A DNA stretch of 64,000 bases. Origin: RYN-133 sp963708645 (GTDB lineage Bacteria > Actinomycetota > Actinomycetes > Mycobacteriales > Jatrophihabitantaceae). The stretch is from contig CAVPTA010000006.1 of the NCBI GenBank assembly GCA_963708645.1, forward strand, positions 1 to 64,000, in the 5' to 3' direction. The notes under the pieces were generated by a model. It saw only the letters and a list, made by a program, of their open reading frames with translations. It was not told the DNA's origin and ran no database searches. Of the stretch, positions 35,805 through 45,671 are shown one piece after another (the first letter of the stretch is position 1; each line of letters begins with the position of its first letter). A program made the position numbers and the translations under genes.

Positions 35805-37643
35805 TCACAGCTCGTCGAGTGCCTGGGTGACGCGACGATGCGCCGTCCAGATCTCTTCGGGCAGGTTGGCGAACTCAGCTAGATGCTCGGCACGCAGTTG
35901 CATCTCTTGCTGCCAGCGTCGGGTGTCGATGCGCAGCAGGGTTGCGAGATCGTCGGGCGTGATGTCGACGCCGTCGAGGTTGAGTTCCTTCTCGGTCGGG
36001 ACGATGCCCACCGGCGTCTGCGTGCCGGAGACCTCGCCCGCCTGAAGTGCGAGCAACCACAGCAACGGCCGCAGATTGTCGCGGTAGCCCGGCCACAGGA
36101 AGTGGCCGTCCTCGGGATCGGTCTGGAACCAGTTCACGTGCGCGAAGATCGGCTTCTCGCGCGCGGCGCCGATGATCGCGAGCCAATGCGTGGCGTACAG
36201 ACCTTCGGGGTACGACATGAACGGGCGCATCGACATCGGGTCGTAGCGCAGCTGGCCCTCGACACCCTCGGCGGCGAAGGTCGCCTCGGCGCCGAGCGTC
36301 AAGCCGTCGTAGATGCCTTCGGCCGGGTCGATGATTGCGCGGATGAGCGGCTCGCGGTCGCGTGTGCGCCCGCCGAAGATGATCGCGTCGATCGGGACGC
36401 CTTTCGACTCGTCATAGTCCGGCGCAATGTTGGGGACGTTGGCGAGCGTCGTCGTGAACCGGCTGTTCGGGTGCGCCCACGGCGCACCGTTGGCATCCGC
36501 CGGACGGTCGGCGATCAGTTCGCCCGTCCAGTCGTGCCAGCCGGTCACGTCGCTCGGCGGCTGCGGCGTCTTGCCCTCCCACCAGACCTCGCCGGTATCC
36601 GGGTTGTAGGCGACATTGGTGAACAACGTCCCGGTGCCCTCGGCAATCGCACCGAGCGCGGTCGGGTTGGTGACCTCGTTGGTGTCCTTGGCTACGCCGA
36701 ACACACCGTTCTCGGGGTTGATCGCGTAGATCTTCCCGTCGTCGGGGTCGACGCGCAGCCACGCGATGTCGTCGCCGTAGAACTCGACGTGGTAGCGGTC
36801 GGCCAGCTCGTCCGGCGGAAGCATCATCGCGAGGTTCGTCTTGCCCGATGCGCTCGGGAAGCCGCCGCAGATGTGGTACTTGTGCCCGGTCTGCTTGTCG
36901 GTGATGCCGATGAGCATGAACTGCTCGGCGAGGAACTTGCCCGACTTCCAGCCGTCGTAGGCCGCCTGGCGCAGACCGTGCGCGATCTTGCCGAGCAACG
37001 CGTTGCCGCCGTACGACGACCCGAAGTGCAGGATGAGGCGCTCGTCAGCGACCGTCACGAAGTAGCGCTGATCCTCGGGCGTGCCCTGGCCGAGGTTGTC
37101 GAGGTCGCCGGTGACGTGGACGCCGCGCACGAAGCTTGCAGGCTCGGCGAGGCTGTTGACGTGGGCGACACCGACGCGCGCCATGCGGATCATGTGCAAC
37201 ACCACCGTGCGGTGGTCGGTGAGCTCGACCCCCGCCGCGTACGACTCGAGCGGCGAGCCGGGCGGTGCCATGAGGTAGGGGACGACGTACATGGTCTTGC
37301 CCCGTGACGCGCCGCGCATGCGCTCTTCGAGCAGCGGCTTCATCTCACTCGACGCACGCCAGTTGTTGTAGGCGCCGGCGTCGGCCGGATCGGCGGTGGC
37401 GACGATGGTGCGGTCCTCGGACCGGGCGGTGTCCTTGGCGTGGCTGCGCGAGAAGTAGCGGCCCTCACCGACCGGCGTGATCTCGCCGGCCGCCAGCGAT
37501 TCGTCGATCAGCCGGGAGTCGTCCTCGGCGCTGACAACCTCGATTGCGTCGGGCTCGGTGATCGCGGCCCAGTACCGGACGAACTCCCGGACGTGCGGGT
37601 TGTGCAGTCCGGCCCGATCGAGTTCGGCGTCGACGTCGGCCAT
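35805..37643 (-). CDS. pckG: GTP-dependent phosphoenolpyruvate carboxykinase
   Basis: A 612-residue enzyme of normal length for the GTP family. It converts oxaloacetate and GTP to PEP, CO2 and GDP at the entry to gluconeogenesis. Family motifs present: SSYGGNALLGKIAHGLR, the P-loop CGGFPSASGKTNLAM, metal-site EFYGDDIAWLR, INPENGVFGVAKDTN and IIFGGRTRDREPL. The P-loop normally reads PSACGKTN; here the reactive Cys is Ser (TCG). ATG 37643 is preceded by GGGGAG. It faces away from the secreted repeat protein gene. Confidence 0.94.
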   Translation of the reverse strand: MADVDAELDRAGLHNPHVREFVRYWAAITEPDAIEVVSAEDDSRLIDESLAAGEITPVGEGRYFSRSHAKDTARSEDRTIVATADPADAGAYNNWRASSEMKPLLEERMRGASRGKTMYVVPYLMAPPGSPLESYAAGVELTDHRTVVLHMIRMARVGVAHVNSLAEPASFVRGVHVTGDLDNLGQGTPEDQRYFVTVADERLILHFGSSYGGNALLGKIAHGLRQAAYDGWKSGKFLAEQFMLIGITDKQTGHKYHICGGFPSASGKTNLAMMLPPDELADRYHVEFYGDDIAWLRVDPDDGKIYAINPENGVFGVAKDTNEVTNPTALGAIAEGTGTLFTNVAYNPDTGEVWWEGKTPQPPSDVTGWHDWTGELIADRPADANGAPWAHPNSRFTTTLANVPNIAPDYDESKGVPIDAIIFGGRTRDREPLIRAIIDPAEGIYDGLTLGAEATFAAEGVEGQLRYDPMSMRPFMSYPEGLYATHWLAIIGAAREKPIFAHVNWFQTDPEDGHFLWPGYRDNLRPLLWLLALQAGEVSGTQTPVGIVPTEKELNLDGVDITPDDLATLLRIDTRRWQQEMQLRAEHLAEFANLPEEIWTAHRRVTQALDEL

Positions 37644-37802
37644 GGTTCTCGCAGCTCCCCTCACGGGGGCGCGTGCCGCCCCGTCGTGTTCTGTTCCTGG
37701 ACGATATCTACCCCCGTGACGCGCCCACGACCCGAAGGTGTCCCAACGCTCGCAAACAAGATCCAGATCACATAGAGTGCCGCTCGAATCTGGGAGGGAC
37801 CG

Positions 37803-40451
37803 ATGCGCAATCGTGTCTGCACTGCGGCGTTCGCCGCTGTTCTGGCAGTCGCCGGGCTGACCGCCCCGTCCGCCTCGTCGGCGCTCGCGCAGGCGGGTGC
37901 TCCGGCGTCGGTCAGGGCGCTCGCGCCGTTCGAGCAGAACGGGAGCGTCGTGTTGCGGTGGACGAACCCTCGGGCTCTCGACCGCGATGTCGTACGCATC
38001 GTCCGTGGACCCGATGCGCCCGCCACAGTCCACGACGGTCGCTCGGTCAAGCTCGGCTCGCCACGCGCGTCCAAGGCCGTGTTGGGTCGCCTGCCGGCGG
38101 GACGGCAGTTCTCGGTATCGGTCTGGACGCACCGCGGCTCGAGCCTGTCGCGCAGGGTGACGACGAGCTTCACGACCAAGCCTGTCGAGGGCCGCCGCAC
38201 CAGCGAGCTCGCGGGCCAGGTCGTCGACACCGCCGGCAATCCGCTGCGCAACGCACTCGTCTTCGCGTTCGACTTCACAACGTTGCAACGCTTGTTGCGC
38301 ACTCGAACCGACGCGTCCGGCAAATTCCAGCTCCTTGTGTCGCCCGGGCACTACGAGTTGGCGATCATCGGCGCTCGAGCCCTTGGCGGCGTATCCGACG
38401 CGACCGGTTACCTGATCTCGACGCGCCGCACCACCGTCCGGCCCGGCAACGTCCGTTCAGGGCTTCACTTCGTCCTCGCACGTGCCGCAGCGATCAGGGG
38501 ATCGGTGACCGACAGCCAGAACAAGCCGGCAGCCGGGGTGCGGGTCGAACCGAACGTCGCGCCCGCCTACCTGGGAAACGATTCCGGAGTCTTGATCGGC
38601 GGAATCGGCCAGTTCGCCACCGGGCGCTCCGATCAGTCCGGGCACTACGTGGTCAAAGGGCTGTTTCCGGGCACGGACGTGCCGTGCTTCCAGGCGGACG
38701 GATTCGGATCGCGGTGCGCCACCACATCGGTCGCCGTCCGGGCAGGCCAGGTTGCAGCGGCGCCGGTCGTGAGCCTCGACCGAGTCGCACCGACAGCGGA
38801 CGGAACGATCGCAGGAACGGTCGTCGACGCCGCGTCACACCCGGTGTCTCACGCGATCGTTTTCGCGAGCGAAGGCTCGTCCGGAGCCGGCTTCGAGGTG
38901 CACACGAACCGGCAGGGTCGGTTCACCCTGAACAATCTCGCGGTCGGAACCTGGCACGTCTGCGCTGAGTCAGTCGCGGCCGGCGGCGGGGGATTCGGCG
39001 GCGATACGTGCCGAACGATCAACGTTGTCGCGAATCGGACGAAGACGGTCGAGCTGCGCCTCCCGCCGGTCGGTGCGCTGAGTGGTCTTGTCCGTGGTCC
39101 GTCCGGTCGACGGCTCGGCAGTGTGTCGATCAGCGTGACCCACCAGACCGCGCACGGCGGCTGGACCTACACCACCTCGAGCGATCTGAACGGGGCGTGG
39201 ACGGTCAGCGGGTTGCATGCGGGCGCGTTCACCGTGTGTATCTCGGCCGAGGGAGCATCGAGCGCTGCTGATCCACTGGGCGGACGATCCACCTGTCTGC
39301 ATCGTGTCTTCACTGTCGTGGCCGGGACCGATCGGATCGGCGTCGATCGCACGCTGGCGCCGGGTGGTGCGGTGTCCGGGACGATCACTGACACCACGGG
39401 ACGTCCCGTCGCGAATGCAGGCGTCGTGTTCCTGAGACGAGGCAACAGACCGACGGGTTCGACGGTTACCACGTCGGGACGTGACGGTCAGTTCCGGATG
39501 ACCGGACTTACACCAGGCTCCTATCGCGTGTGCGGCGAACTCGACTACGCCAGTGGCAGCGTGACCGGCAGTTGCCTGGCACACCGGGTAACCGTCGTCG
39601 CGGGGAAGGTCACGAGAGGAGCGCATATCAAGCTGCCGCAGGCGACGCTGCTCACCGTCACCGTCAAGGACGGTGCCGGGCACGCGCTGTCAGGTGTCGA
39701 CGTTGCTGTGCTGCGGGCATGCCTGTTCAACGACTGCCCGACCCAGCCGGTGTTCAGCACGACGACGCCGGTTGACACTGCCGCGAGCCAGACAACCGGG
39801 CTGTCCGGCCGGGCGGTCTTCCAAGGACTGCGGCCCGGGCACTACGTCGCGTGCGCGCTTGCCTACTACGCGGCGTCCAGCGCGCCGGTGCCGGCAAGCG
39901 GATTCGCCGACAAGTGCGCGAGCGGCACCTTCTCGCTCACGATCCGCCGCGGCCAGCCCGCGGCCGCCTTGGTGTCACTCGATCCGGGCGCCGCGGCAAC
40001 CGGGCTCGTGCAGGACTCGCACGGCAACCCGTTGCGGGGCGTCGCGGTGCACATCGGGCGGTCGGCGGCGTTCGACTACAGGAACGAGTTCGAGTTCGAC
40101 GACCCGTCGTTCCCGTCGCCGCGAAACGACATCCGCACGGATGCGACGGGGCACTACATCATCCGGTCGATCATGCCGGGAACTCGCAGCGTCTGCGGAG
40201 CATCCTCGCGCAGACTCGGAGTGCGCCGCACCTGCCTGTCGAGCCCGGCGTCGCTCACCGCGTCGAGCACCACCCAGGAGCCAACCCTGGTGATGAACTC
40301 GGCGATGCACGCGCAGCGCTTGTCGAGCGCGCCGCCGGAGACGCGACAGACGATTCCGACGGCACCGTCGCTACCGGAGAACCGACGCATCCCCGTCATC
40401 AACTCGACCGGCTGGCCGGAGTTCAGATTGTTGCCACGCTCGAAGCCCTAG
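37803..40451 (+). CDS. Large secreted protein with carboxypeptidase-regulatory-like repeats
   Basis: An 882-residue exported protein: signal peptide (AAFAAVLAVAGLTAPSASSA), an N-terminal fibronectin-like domain, then about eight beta-sandwich repeats each marked by a pattern like GTVVDAASHPVSHAIVFA or GTITDTTGRPVANAGVVF and closed by GxYxVxGLxPGxYxVC-type lines. Such modules occur in surface adhesins and starch-binding-like proteins; no catalytic domain is visible. The Cys at the end of several repeats (GTWHVCAES, GSYRVCGE, GTRSVCGA) probably form disulfides. GGGAGGG precedes ATG 37803 closely. Confidence 0.8.
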   Translation: MRNRVCTAAFAAVLAVAGLTAPSASSALAQAGAPASVRALAPFEQNGSVVLRWTNPRALDRDVVRIVRGPDAPATVHDGRSVKLGSPRASKAVLGRLPAGRQFSVSVWTHRGSSLSRRVTTSFTTKPVEGRRTSELAGQVVDTAGNPLRNALVFAFDFTTLQRLLRTRTDASGKFQLLVSPGHYELAIIGARALGGVSDATGYLISTRRTTVRPGNVRSGLHFVLARAAAIRGSVTDSQNKPAAGVRVEPNVAPAYLGNDSGVLIGGIGQFATGRSDQSGHYVVKGLFPGTDVPCFQADGFGSRCATTSVAVRAGQVAAAPVVSLDRVAPTADGTIAGTVVDAASHPVSHAIVFASEGSSGAGFEVHTNRQGRFTLNNLAVGTWHVCAESVAAGGGGFGGDTCRTINVVANRTKTVELRLPPVGALSGLVRGPSGRRLGSVSISVTHQTAHGGWTYTTSSDLNGAWTVSGLHAGAFTVCISAEGASSAADPLGGRSTCLHRVFTVVAGTDRIGVDRTLAPGGAVSGTITDTTGRPVANAGVVFLRRGNRPTGSTVTTSGRDGQFRMTGLTPGSYRVCGELDYASGSVTGSCLAHRVTVVAGKVTRGAHIKLPQATLLTVTVKDGAGHALSGVDVAVLRACLFNDCPTQPVFSTTTPVDTAASQTTGLSGRAVFQGLRPGHYVACALAYYAASSAPVPASGFADKCASGTFSLTIRRGQPAAALVSLDPGAAATGLVQDSHGNPLRGVAVHIGRSAAFDYRNEFEFDDPSFPSPRNDIRTDATGHYIIRSIMPGTRSVCGASSRRLGVRRTCLSSPASLTASSTTQEPTLVMNSAMHAQRLSSAPPETRQTIPTAPSLPENRRIPVINSTGWPEFRLLPRSKP

Positions 40452-40461
40452 TCTCGAGTCC

Positions 40462-41355
40462 ATGCTCGTAGAGCGGTTCACCGACAGCGACGGCATCGAG
40501 GTGGCGTTGCGGCGGTGGTCGGTCGACGAGCCGCGTGGTGCGGTCGTGGTCGCGCACGGAGCGTCCGAGCATTCGGGACGCTACGAGCGCTTCGCGCAGG
40601 CGCTCAACGCCGACGGGTGGTCCGTCCTGGCGCCGGACCATCGCGCGCACGGTTTGACGGCGGCGTCGACCGGGGTCGGCAAGCCCGGCCCGCGCGGCAT
40701 GGACGGAACGCTGGACGACCTCGACGAAGTGGTCCAGCGGGCGCACCGCGAGGTTGGTGACACCCCGGTCGTGCTGTTCGGGCACTCACTCGGTTCGATC
40801 ATCGCGCTGCGCTACGCCGAGGCGCGGGCGGGCGGTCTCGCTGCACTCGTGCTCTCCGGGCCGATCGGCGCGATGCCCGGCGTCCCGGATGTGCTCGAGC
40901 AGCTCGACGGCGCGGTGCAAGCAGGTATGGGCGATGCGCCGATGGACGCGCTTGCTGCGTACAACGCTGCGTTCGAGCCGGCGCGCACGCCGTTCGACTG
41001 GCTCTCCCGCGACGAGACCGAGGTGGACAAGTACCTCGCCGATCCGATGTGCGGTACGCAGCATCCTTTGACGTACAGCTACATGCACGCTGCGTTCGGC
41101 ATGTTGCGCGATGAGATCAACGAGATCGAGCGCGTCCCCTCGGACTTGCCCGTGCTGCTCACCGCCGGTGAGCGCGATCCCGTCGGCGGGCGCACCGAGT
41201 ACGTCCGCGCGTTGGCCGAGTTGCTTCGCAGCGCCGGAGTCGGTGTGGACGAGAAGTACTACCCCAACGCACGACACGAGATCCTGAACGAGACGAACCG
41301 CAACGAGGTGACCGCCGACATCATCGGGTGGATCGACGCGGCGGCCTCGCGCTGA
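40462..41355 (+). CDS. Monoacylglycerol-lipase-like alpha/beta hydrolase
   Basis: A 297-residue hydrolase. It has the monoglyceride lipase signatures VVAHGASEHSGRYERFAQAL and LAPDHRAHGLT, the nucleophile elbow FGHSLGS, acid in LLTAGERDPVGG and His in YPNARHEILNE. It would cleave monoacylglycerols or similar esters, in the cytoplasm since no signal peptide is seen. Its 3' end overlaps the convergent membrane protein gene by 35 bases. Confidence 0.85.
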   Translation: MLVERFTDSDGIEVALRRWSVDEPRGAVVVAHGASEHSGRYERFAQALNADGWSVLAPDHRAHGLTAASTGVGKPGPRGMDGTLDDLDEVVQRAHREVGDTPVVLFGHSLGSIIALRYAEARAGGLAALVLSGPIGAMPGVPDVLEQLDGAVQAGMGDAPMDALAAYNAAFEPARTPFDWLSRDETEVDKYLADPMCGTQHPLTYSYMHAAFGMLRDEINEIERVPSDLPVLLTAGERDPVGGRTEYVRALAELLRSAGVGVDEKYYPNARHEILNETNRNEVTADIIGWIDAAASR

Positions 41356-42022
41356 TCGGGCGATGCGTCACGCCGACAGCAACCAGCGCCACGACAACGC
41401 TCGCGAGTGCGTACCACGCACTTGATCCGCCGAGGTTCGATCCGGACGCCTCGGGAAGGTAGTCGACGTAGCGTCGAGGCGTGCCGAAGCTGACATTCGT
41501 GCCGATGATGCTGTCCCGGTACGAGACGGCGAGGGCGGTCAGGGCGCCTGCGGCAGCAACGGCGACGAGCGTGACGACGGTCGTGCGCATGGCACCTGGT
41601 TGTGCAGTAGCGCGCACCAGCGCGAGCACGAGGACGGTCGCGGTGAACACGGTCAGGCCCATCAGGGCAGCCAGTCCCCACAGCGGCGTCGCGTAAATCG
41701 TCGGCAGGTGCGGCGGGACCGGCGAACCCACGTACGCTGCCCAGCCTTCTACGACCGCACCGCGCACGGGCGGCACGACGATCGGCGCCACTGCAGCAGC
41801 GACGGCAAGCACCGCGCATCCGACGGCGACTCGAAGGGATCTGAACGCGGTCGACGCAGTGACCACGAGGAGCGCCACTGCCGCCCGGCCGAACCAGAAC
41901 GCGACTGGCTGGTCGGTCGAGAACTGGCTCAACGAGGGCGTGCCCGCGAATTCGTCGAGATACGGCGCGAATCCCACCATGATCGCAGCCGCAGCGGCGA
42001 CCACAGTGATCGTCCGCGGCAC
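41321..42022 (-). CDS. Integral membrane protein of unknown function
   Basis: A 233-residue protein with about five hydrophobic helices (TVVAAAAAIMVGFAPYL, VAVGCAVLAVAAAVAPIVV, GLTVFTATVLVLALV, VVTLVAVAAAGALTALAV, YALASVVVALVAVGV). No conserved charged motif identifies a transporter. GTG start 42022 is 52 bases from the divergent SRPBCC gene. Confidence 0.6.
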   Translation of the reverse strand: MPRTITVVAAAAAIMVGFAPYLDEFAGTPSLSQFSTDQPVAFWFGRAAVALLVVTASTAFRSLRVAVGCAVLAVAAAVAPIVVPPVRGAVVEGWAAYVGSPVPPHLPTIYATPLWGLAALMGLTVFTATVLVLALVRATAQPGAMRTTVVTLVAVAAAGALTALAVSYRDSIIGTNVSFGTPRRYVDYLPEASGSNLGGSSAWYALASVVVALVAVGVTHRPISARPPRRSTR

Positions 42023-42074
42023 GTTGATCCCGTGAGTCTGTCAGAAGGGTTGCGGCGTTTGATTGAGTTGTCAC

Positions 42075-42572
42075 GTGCAATACGCCGACGGCCCATCTGC
42101 TGAAGAACACATCGACATCGCCGCACCTCCGGAAAGGGTGTGGCCGCACGCCAGCGACATTGCGTTGTCGGTCGGGGTGAGTCCTGAGTTGATCGGTGTC
42201 GAGTGGGTGACTGGCGAGGGCGACGTGCCGTGCATCGGCCGCGAGTTCGTCGGCACGAACACCAATCAGTACTTCGGGACGTGGCAGACAATGGCCACGG
42301 TGATCGAGTGCGACGAGCCGCAGGTGTTCGGCTGGGTTGTCGGCGACCCGGCGAACCCGAACACGACCTGGCGTTACACACTCGCTGCGACCGACCGCGG
42401 TACGCGGTGCGCTCAATGGGTGCAGCTGGGCTCCGGCCCGTCCGGGCTGACTACAGCCATCGATCGCATGCCGGACAAGGAGGAGCGCATCGTCGCCAAT
42501 CGGATGAAACAGTTCCGCAGCTGGATGCGCTCGAACCTCGAAACGATCAAGCAGCGCGCTGAGGCACCGTGA
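42075..42572 (+). CDS. SRPBCC-superfamily (polyketide cyclase/START-like) protein
   Basis: A 165-residue protein with the ligand-binding SRPBCC pattern: EEHIDIAAPPERVWPHASDI at the start, then IGREFVGTNTNQYFGTWQTM, and a C-terminal helix (ERIVANRMKQFRSWMRSNLE). It likely binds a hydrophobic small molecule; enzymatic role unknown. GTG 42075 is the most likely start. Its TGA overlaps the ATG of the LLM oxidoreductase gene, so the two probably work together. Confidence 0.72.
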   Translation: MQYADGPSAEEHIDIAAPPERVWPHASDIALSVGVSPELIGVEWVTGEGDVPCIGREFVGTNTNQYFGTWQTMATVIECDEPQVFGWVVGDPANPNTTWRYTLAATDRGTRCAQWVQLGSGPSGLTTAIDRMPDKEERIVANRMKQFRSWMRSNLETIKQRAEAP

Positions 42573-43600
42573 TGCGTACTGCGACCACCGTCGAATTCGG
42601 CACCGACTGGCGGGGGACGGTCGACTTCGTCGTCGAAGCCGAACGTCTCGGACTCGACGTCTGCTGGGTGGCCGAAGCCTGGGGCGCCGACGCCGTCGCG
42701 CCGCTCGGCTATCTCGCTGCGCGTACTTCGCGGCTGCTGCTCGGCTCAGGTGTCGTGCAGGTCGGTACGCGTTCGCCGGTGGCGATTGCGATGGCAGCGA
42801 TGACGTTGCAGCACCTGTCTGAGGGACGGTTCCTGCTCGGGCTCGGCAGTTCGGGGCCGCAAGTGCTCGAGGGTCTGCACGGCGTCACGTTCGACCGGCC
42901 GTTGACGCGGATGCGCGAGACGATCGAGATCATCCGCGCTGCGTGTGCGGGCGACAAGATCGACTTCCACGGTGCGTTGCACGACATCCCGCTGGCCGGC
43001 GCTCGTCCGATGCGGCTGGCGAGTGACCCGGTGTCCGTTCCGATCTACGTCGCGTCGTTGTCACCGCGGATGTTGCAGCTCACCGGTGCGCTTGCCGACG
43101 GCTGGCTCGGGACAAGCTTCGTTCCCGAAGGGGCCAGTGCGTACTTCGATCCGTTGCGATCCGGTGCAACCTCGGCTGGGCGCGCCTTGAGCGATCTCGA
43201 CATCTGCCAGGGCGCCGAGGTCGCTTTCGCCGCGGACGAGGACGAACTCGCGCGCATGGTCGACTCGCGGAAGAAGGAGCTCGCGTTCAGCCTTGGTGGG
43301 ATGGGCTCGGAGTCGACGAACTTCTACAACGATGCCTACAGCCGGCAGGGCTGGGCCGATGTCGCCGGCGAGATCCGTCGCCTGTGGCTCGCTGGTCGTC
43401 GTGCTGACGCAACAGCGCTGGTGACCGACGAGATGGTGCTAGCGACGACGCTGCTCGGCACCGAGGAGCGCGTGCGCGAGCGGTTGCGCGTGTGGCGCGA
43501 CACCGGGGTCACCACCGTGCGGCTGTATCCAGCGGGGGAGACGTTGGACGAGCGACTCACCACGCTGGGTCGGGCGATGGACGTCGTTCGCGCGATCTGA
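42572..43600 (+). CDS. LLM-class (luciferase-like) F420-dependent oxidoreductase
   Basis: A 342-residue TIM-barrel enzyme of the luciferase-like family. Typical segments: GLDVCWVAEAWGADAVAPLG, LLLGSGVVQVGTRSPVAIAM, LSEGRFLLGLGSSGPQVLEG and LADGWLGTSFVPEGA. The F420 subgroup of actinobacteria fits best; substrates are diverse hydride acceptors or alcohols. Coupled by overlap to the SRPBCC gene. Confidence 0.83.
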   Translation: MRTATTVEFGTDWRGTVDFVVEAERLGLDVCWVAEAWGADAVAPLGYLAARTSRLLLGSGVVQVGTRSPVAIAMAAMTLQHLSEGRFLLGLGSSGPQVLEGLHGVTFDRPLTRMRETIEIIRAACAGDKIDFHGALHDIPLAGARPMRLASDPVSVPIYVASLSPRMLQLTGALADGWLGTSFVPEGASAYFDPLRSGATSAGRALSDLDICQGAEVAFAADEDELARMVDSRKKELAFSLGGMGSESTNFYNDAYSRQGWADVAGEIRRLWLAGRRADATALVTDEMVLATTLLGTEERVRERLRVWRDTGVTTVRLYPAGETLDERLTTLGRAMDVVRAI

Positions 43601-43723
43601 CCCGAGCGCGCACGGGTGCCGTTCGCCGAGAAGCGTTCGCTGACGGCGAATCCTCATATATTCATGCGGATTCTCTGCGCACAGGTCTACCGTTCCTTCC
43701 CCGGAAGGGGTATTATCGAACAC

Positions 43724-44970
43724 GTGAGCAGCTCGCAGTTGACCGGCACCGCGGTGCTGGATCGGCTGCGCGAGCTCGAGGTTCGCAAGCAGGCGATCGA
43801 GGTCGAACAGCTGAGCCTGATCGCGCAGGTCGAGACCGAGCGGCTGGCCTATGACTTGGGTGCGAAGTCGACGGTGGTGTTGCTGCGGGACGCGTTGAGG
43901 ATCGGCGCCAACGATGCGGCTGGGCGGGTGCGGCTGGCGCTGGCGATCACGCCACCGCGGCTGATCACCGGCGAGCTGGTCGAACCACAACACCCGCAGA
44001 CCGCGGCTGCGTTGGCCGACGGGTCGATCTCGGTCCGAGCCGCGGCCACGGTCGTGAAGATGACGGACAAGATCGACGACCTGCTCGCCGACCAGTCAGC
44101 ACCGCTGTATGAGACTGCGCTGCTCGACTTCGCTGCCGAGCACGATCCCGACCTGCTGGCCCGCTTCGCCACCGGTCTCTACGCCCGGGTCGATCACGAC
44201 GGCGCGTTTCGTGACATCGAAACCGCACACCGGCGCCGCACCCTGACCCTGCACCGCCGCTCGGACGGCTCCGCGACCATTGCCGGCGACCTGACCTGTG
44301 AGGCCGCCGAATACCTCGAGACCCTGCTCGACACCCTGGCCAACCGCACACCGGCCCGAACGACGAACGCGACCCCCGCACCCCCGGCCAACGCCGCCAC
44401 GACGCCCTGCTCGAAGCACTGAAACTGCTCTACGCCTCAGGCACGCTGCCCACCGCCAACGGCTGCGCCACCACCCTCGTCCTCACCGCCACCGTGGACG
44501 AGTTCGCGAACGGCACCGGCATCGCCCAGACGTCGCACGGGTACACGATCCCGGTCGCGGTCGCCGACCGGTGGCTGGACCCGAAAGCCAAAGCGATCCT
44601 GGTCCTGCTGTCGAAGACGAAGAGCATCCTTGCTTACAGCGATCAACAAAGGTTGTTCACCGAACAACAACGACTCGCCATGTTCGCCCGAGACAAAGGC
44701 TGCTCATATCCCGGCTGTGATGCGCCCTTGTCGTGGACACAAGCTCATCACGTCACCGACTACGCGATCACCCGACGAACCTGCGTCGACGACGGCACCC
44801 TCGTCTGCACCGCCAACCACGCCCTGTTCGAACAAATGGGCTGGTCTTCGATCATGCTCGACGACCTACCCCACTGGATCCCACCCGCCTGGATCGACCC
44901 GAACCAGCGGCCGACGACGCAACCGCATGCACGACTCACCCGAACTCGCCCCGGTCTGACCGGCGGCTGA
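43724..44970 (+). CDS. 13E12-repeat (DUF222) protein with HNH endonuclease domain, frameshifted
   Basis: The first frame gives the DUF222 domain (AVLDRLRELEVRKQAIEVEQ, AGRVRLALAITPPRLITGEL, AALADGSISVRAAATVVK). Around 44345-44375 one base is missing and the product continues in another frame as NDERDPRTPGQRRHDALLEA, ending with an HNH motif (FARDKGCSYPGCDAPLSWTQ, AHHVTDYAI, CTANHALFEQMG). Corrected length is about 415 residues. These multicopy actinobacterial genes are of uncertain role, possibly mobile. Before it lie an A/T-rich TATATT box and the repeat CCTTCC-CC-GGAAGG (43695-43708). GTG 43724 begins VSSSQLTG. Confidence 0.75.
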
Positions 44971-45017
44971 CACATGGCTTCCAGCGCCACCGCACCTACC
45001 AGCGAGGACTACCCGCT

Positions 45018-45123
45018 TCGGGACTTCGTCCCGACCGGACCGAACAACGCAACTCAACCCCCGCGCAACTCGTCTTCGCTGCGCCTTTGGTCTGTGTCTT
45101 TCCGTTCCAGCGCCACGCTGGAA
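45018..45123. terminator. Two hairpins between convergent genes
   Basis: TCGGGAC-TTC-GTCCCGA (45018-45034) and TTCCAGCG-CCA-CGCTGGAA (45105-45123) are perfect stems with three-base loops in the 174-base gap between the HNH gene and the acetyltransferase gene, which converge. No T-run follows either on the matching strand. They fit bidirectional termination. Confidence 0.5.
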
Positions 45124-45144
45124 GTGGCTGAGATCCGTAGGTGG

Positions 45145-45660
45145 CTACGCGGAATCAGTCGGTGGCTGCATGTCGTCAACCAGTGCTCGTTGCATCCACA
45201 TCACGTCGTGCCAGGCCCCGTGCTTCCATCCGATTCGGCGGTACGTTCCCACGGCCTCGAACCCGAGCGCGCGGTGCAGCCCGACGCTCGCTTCGTTGGG
45301 CAGGGTCATGCCGGCGACAGCTGTCCGATACCCACGCTGTGCCAGCCGGGTGAACAGCGCCTCGTACAAGATCCGGCCACCACCGGTGCGGTGCCGGCCG
45401 AGCTCGAGATAGACACTGACCTCGCACGAGAACCGGTACGCAGCGCGCGCCTTGAACAGGCTGCCGTACGCGTAGCCGACCACGGCGGAATCGTCGAGGA
45501 CGAGCCAGGCGTGGGCGCGCTGCGCAGCGGCAATGCGCTCGGCCATCTGCTCGGGCGTCGGGGGATCGGTCTCGAAACTGATTGCAGTGTCGCGAACGTA
45601 CGGCGCATAGATTGCGGCGCACGCCGCTGCATCGTCGGTCGTCGCGTCGCGGATGATCAC
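45145..45660 (-). CDS. GNAT N-acetyltransferase, phosphinothricin-acetyltransferase-like
   Basis: A 171-residue GNAT enzyme: IRDATTDDAAACAAIYAPYV, the family's ISFETDPPT, the acetyl-CoA loop LGRHRTGGGRILYEALF and GMTLPNEASVGLHRALGFEA, GTYRRIGWKHGAWHDVMWMQ at the end, as in Pat/Bar-type amino-group acetyltransferases. Likely substrate is methionine sulfoximine, phosphinothricin or a related amino acid; not certain. GTG start 45660 lies 11 bases after the upstream cyclodeaminase-type gene on the same strand. Confidence 0.85.
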   Translation of the reverse strand: MIIRDATTDDAAACAAIYAPYVRDTAISFETDPPTPEQMAERIAAAQRAHAWLVLDDSAVVGYAYGSLFKARAAYRFSCEVSVYLELGRHRTGGGRILYEALFTRLAQRGYRTAVAGMTLPNEASVGLHRALGFEAVGTYRRIGWKHGAWHDVMWMQRALVDDMQPPTDSA

Positions 45661-45671
45661 GGGCTCGCGAT

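Noticed and set aside
35883..37307. 474-codon plus-strand frame inside pckG
   Set aside because: Complementary frame to a highly conserved enzyme gene; composition explained by codon bias of pckG.
37644..38351. Extension of pckG upstream to 38351
   Set aside because: Lies antisense to the secreted repeat protein; the PEPCK N-terminus begins normally at 37643.
43695..43708. CCTTCC-CC-GGAAGG before the HNH gene as a terminator for the LLM gene
   Set aside because: Stem is short, lacks a T-run and contains the likely ribosome site of the HNH gene, so termination is not supported.
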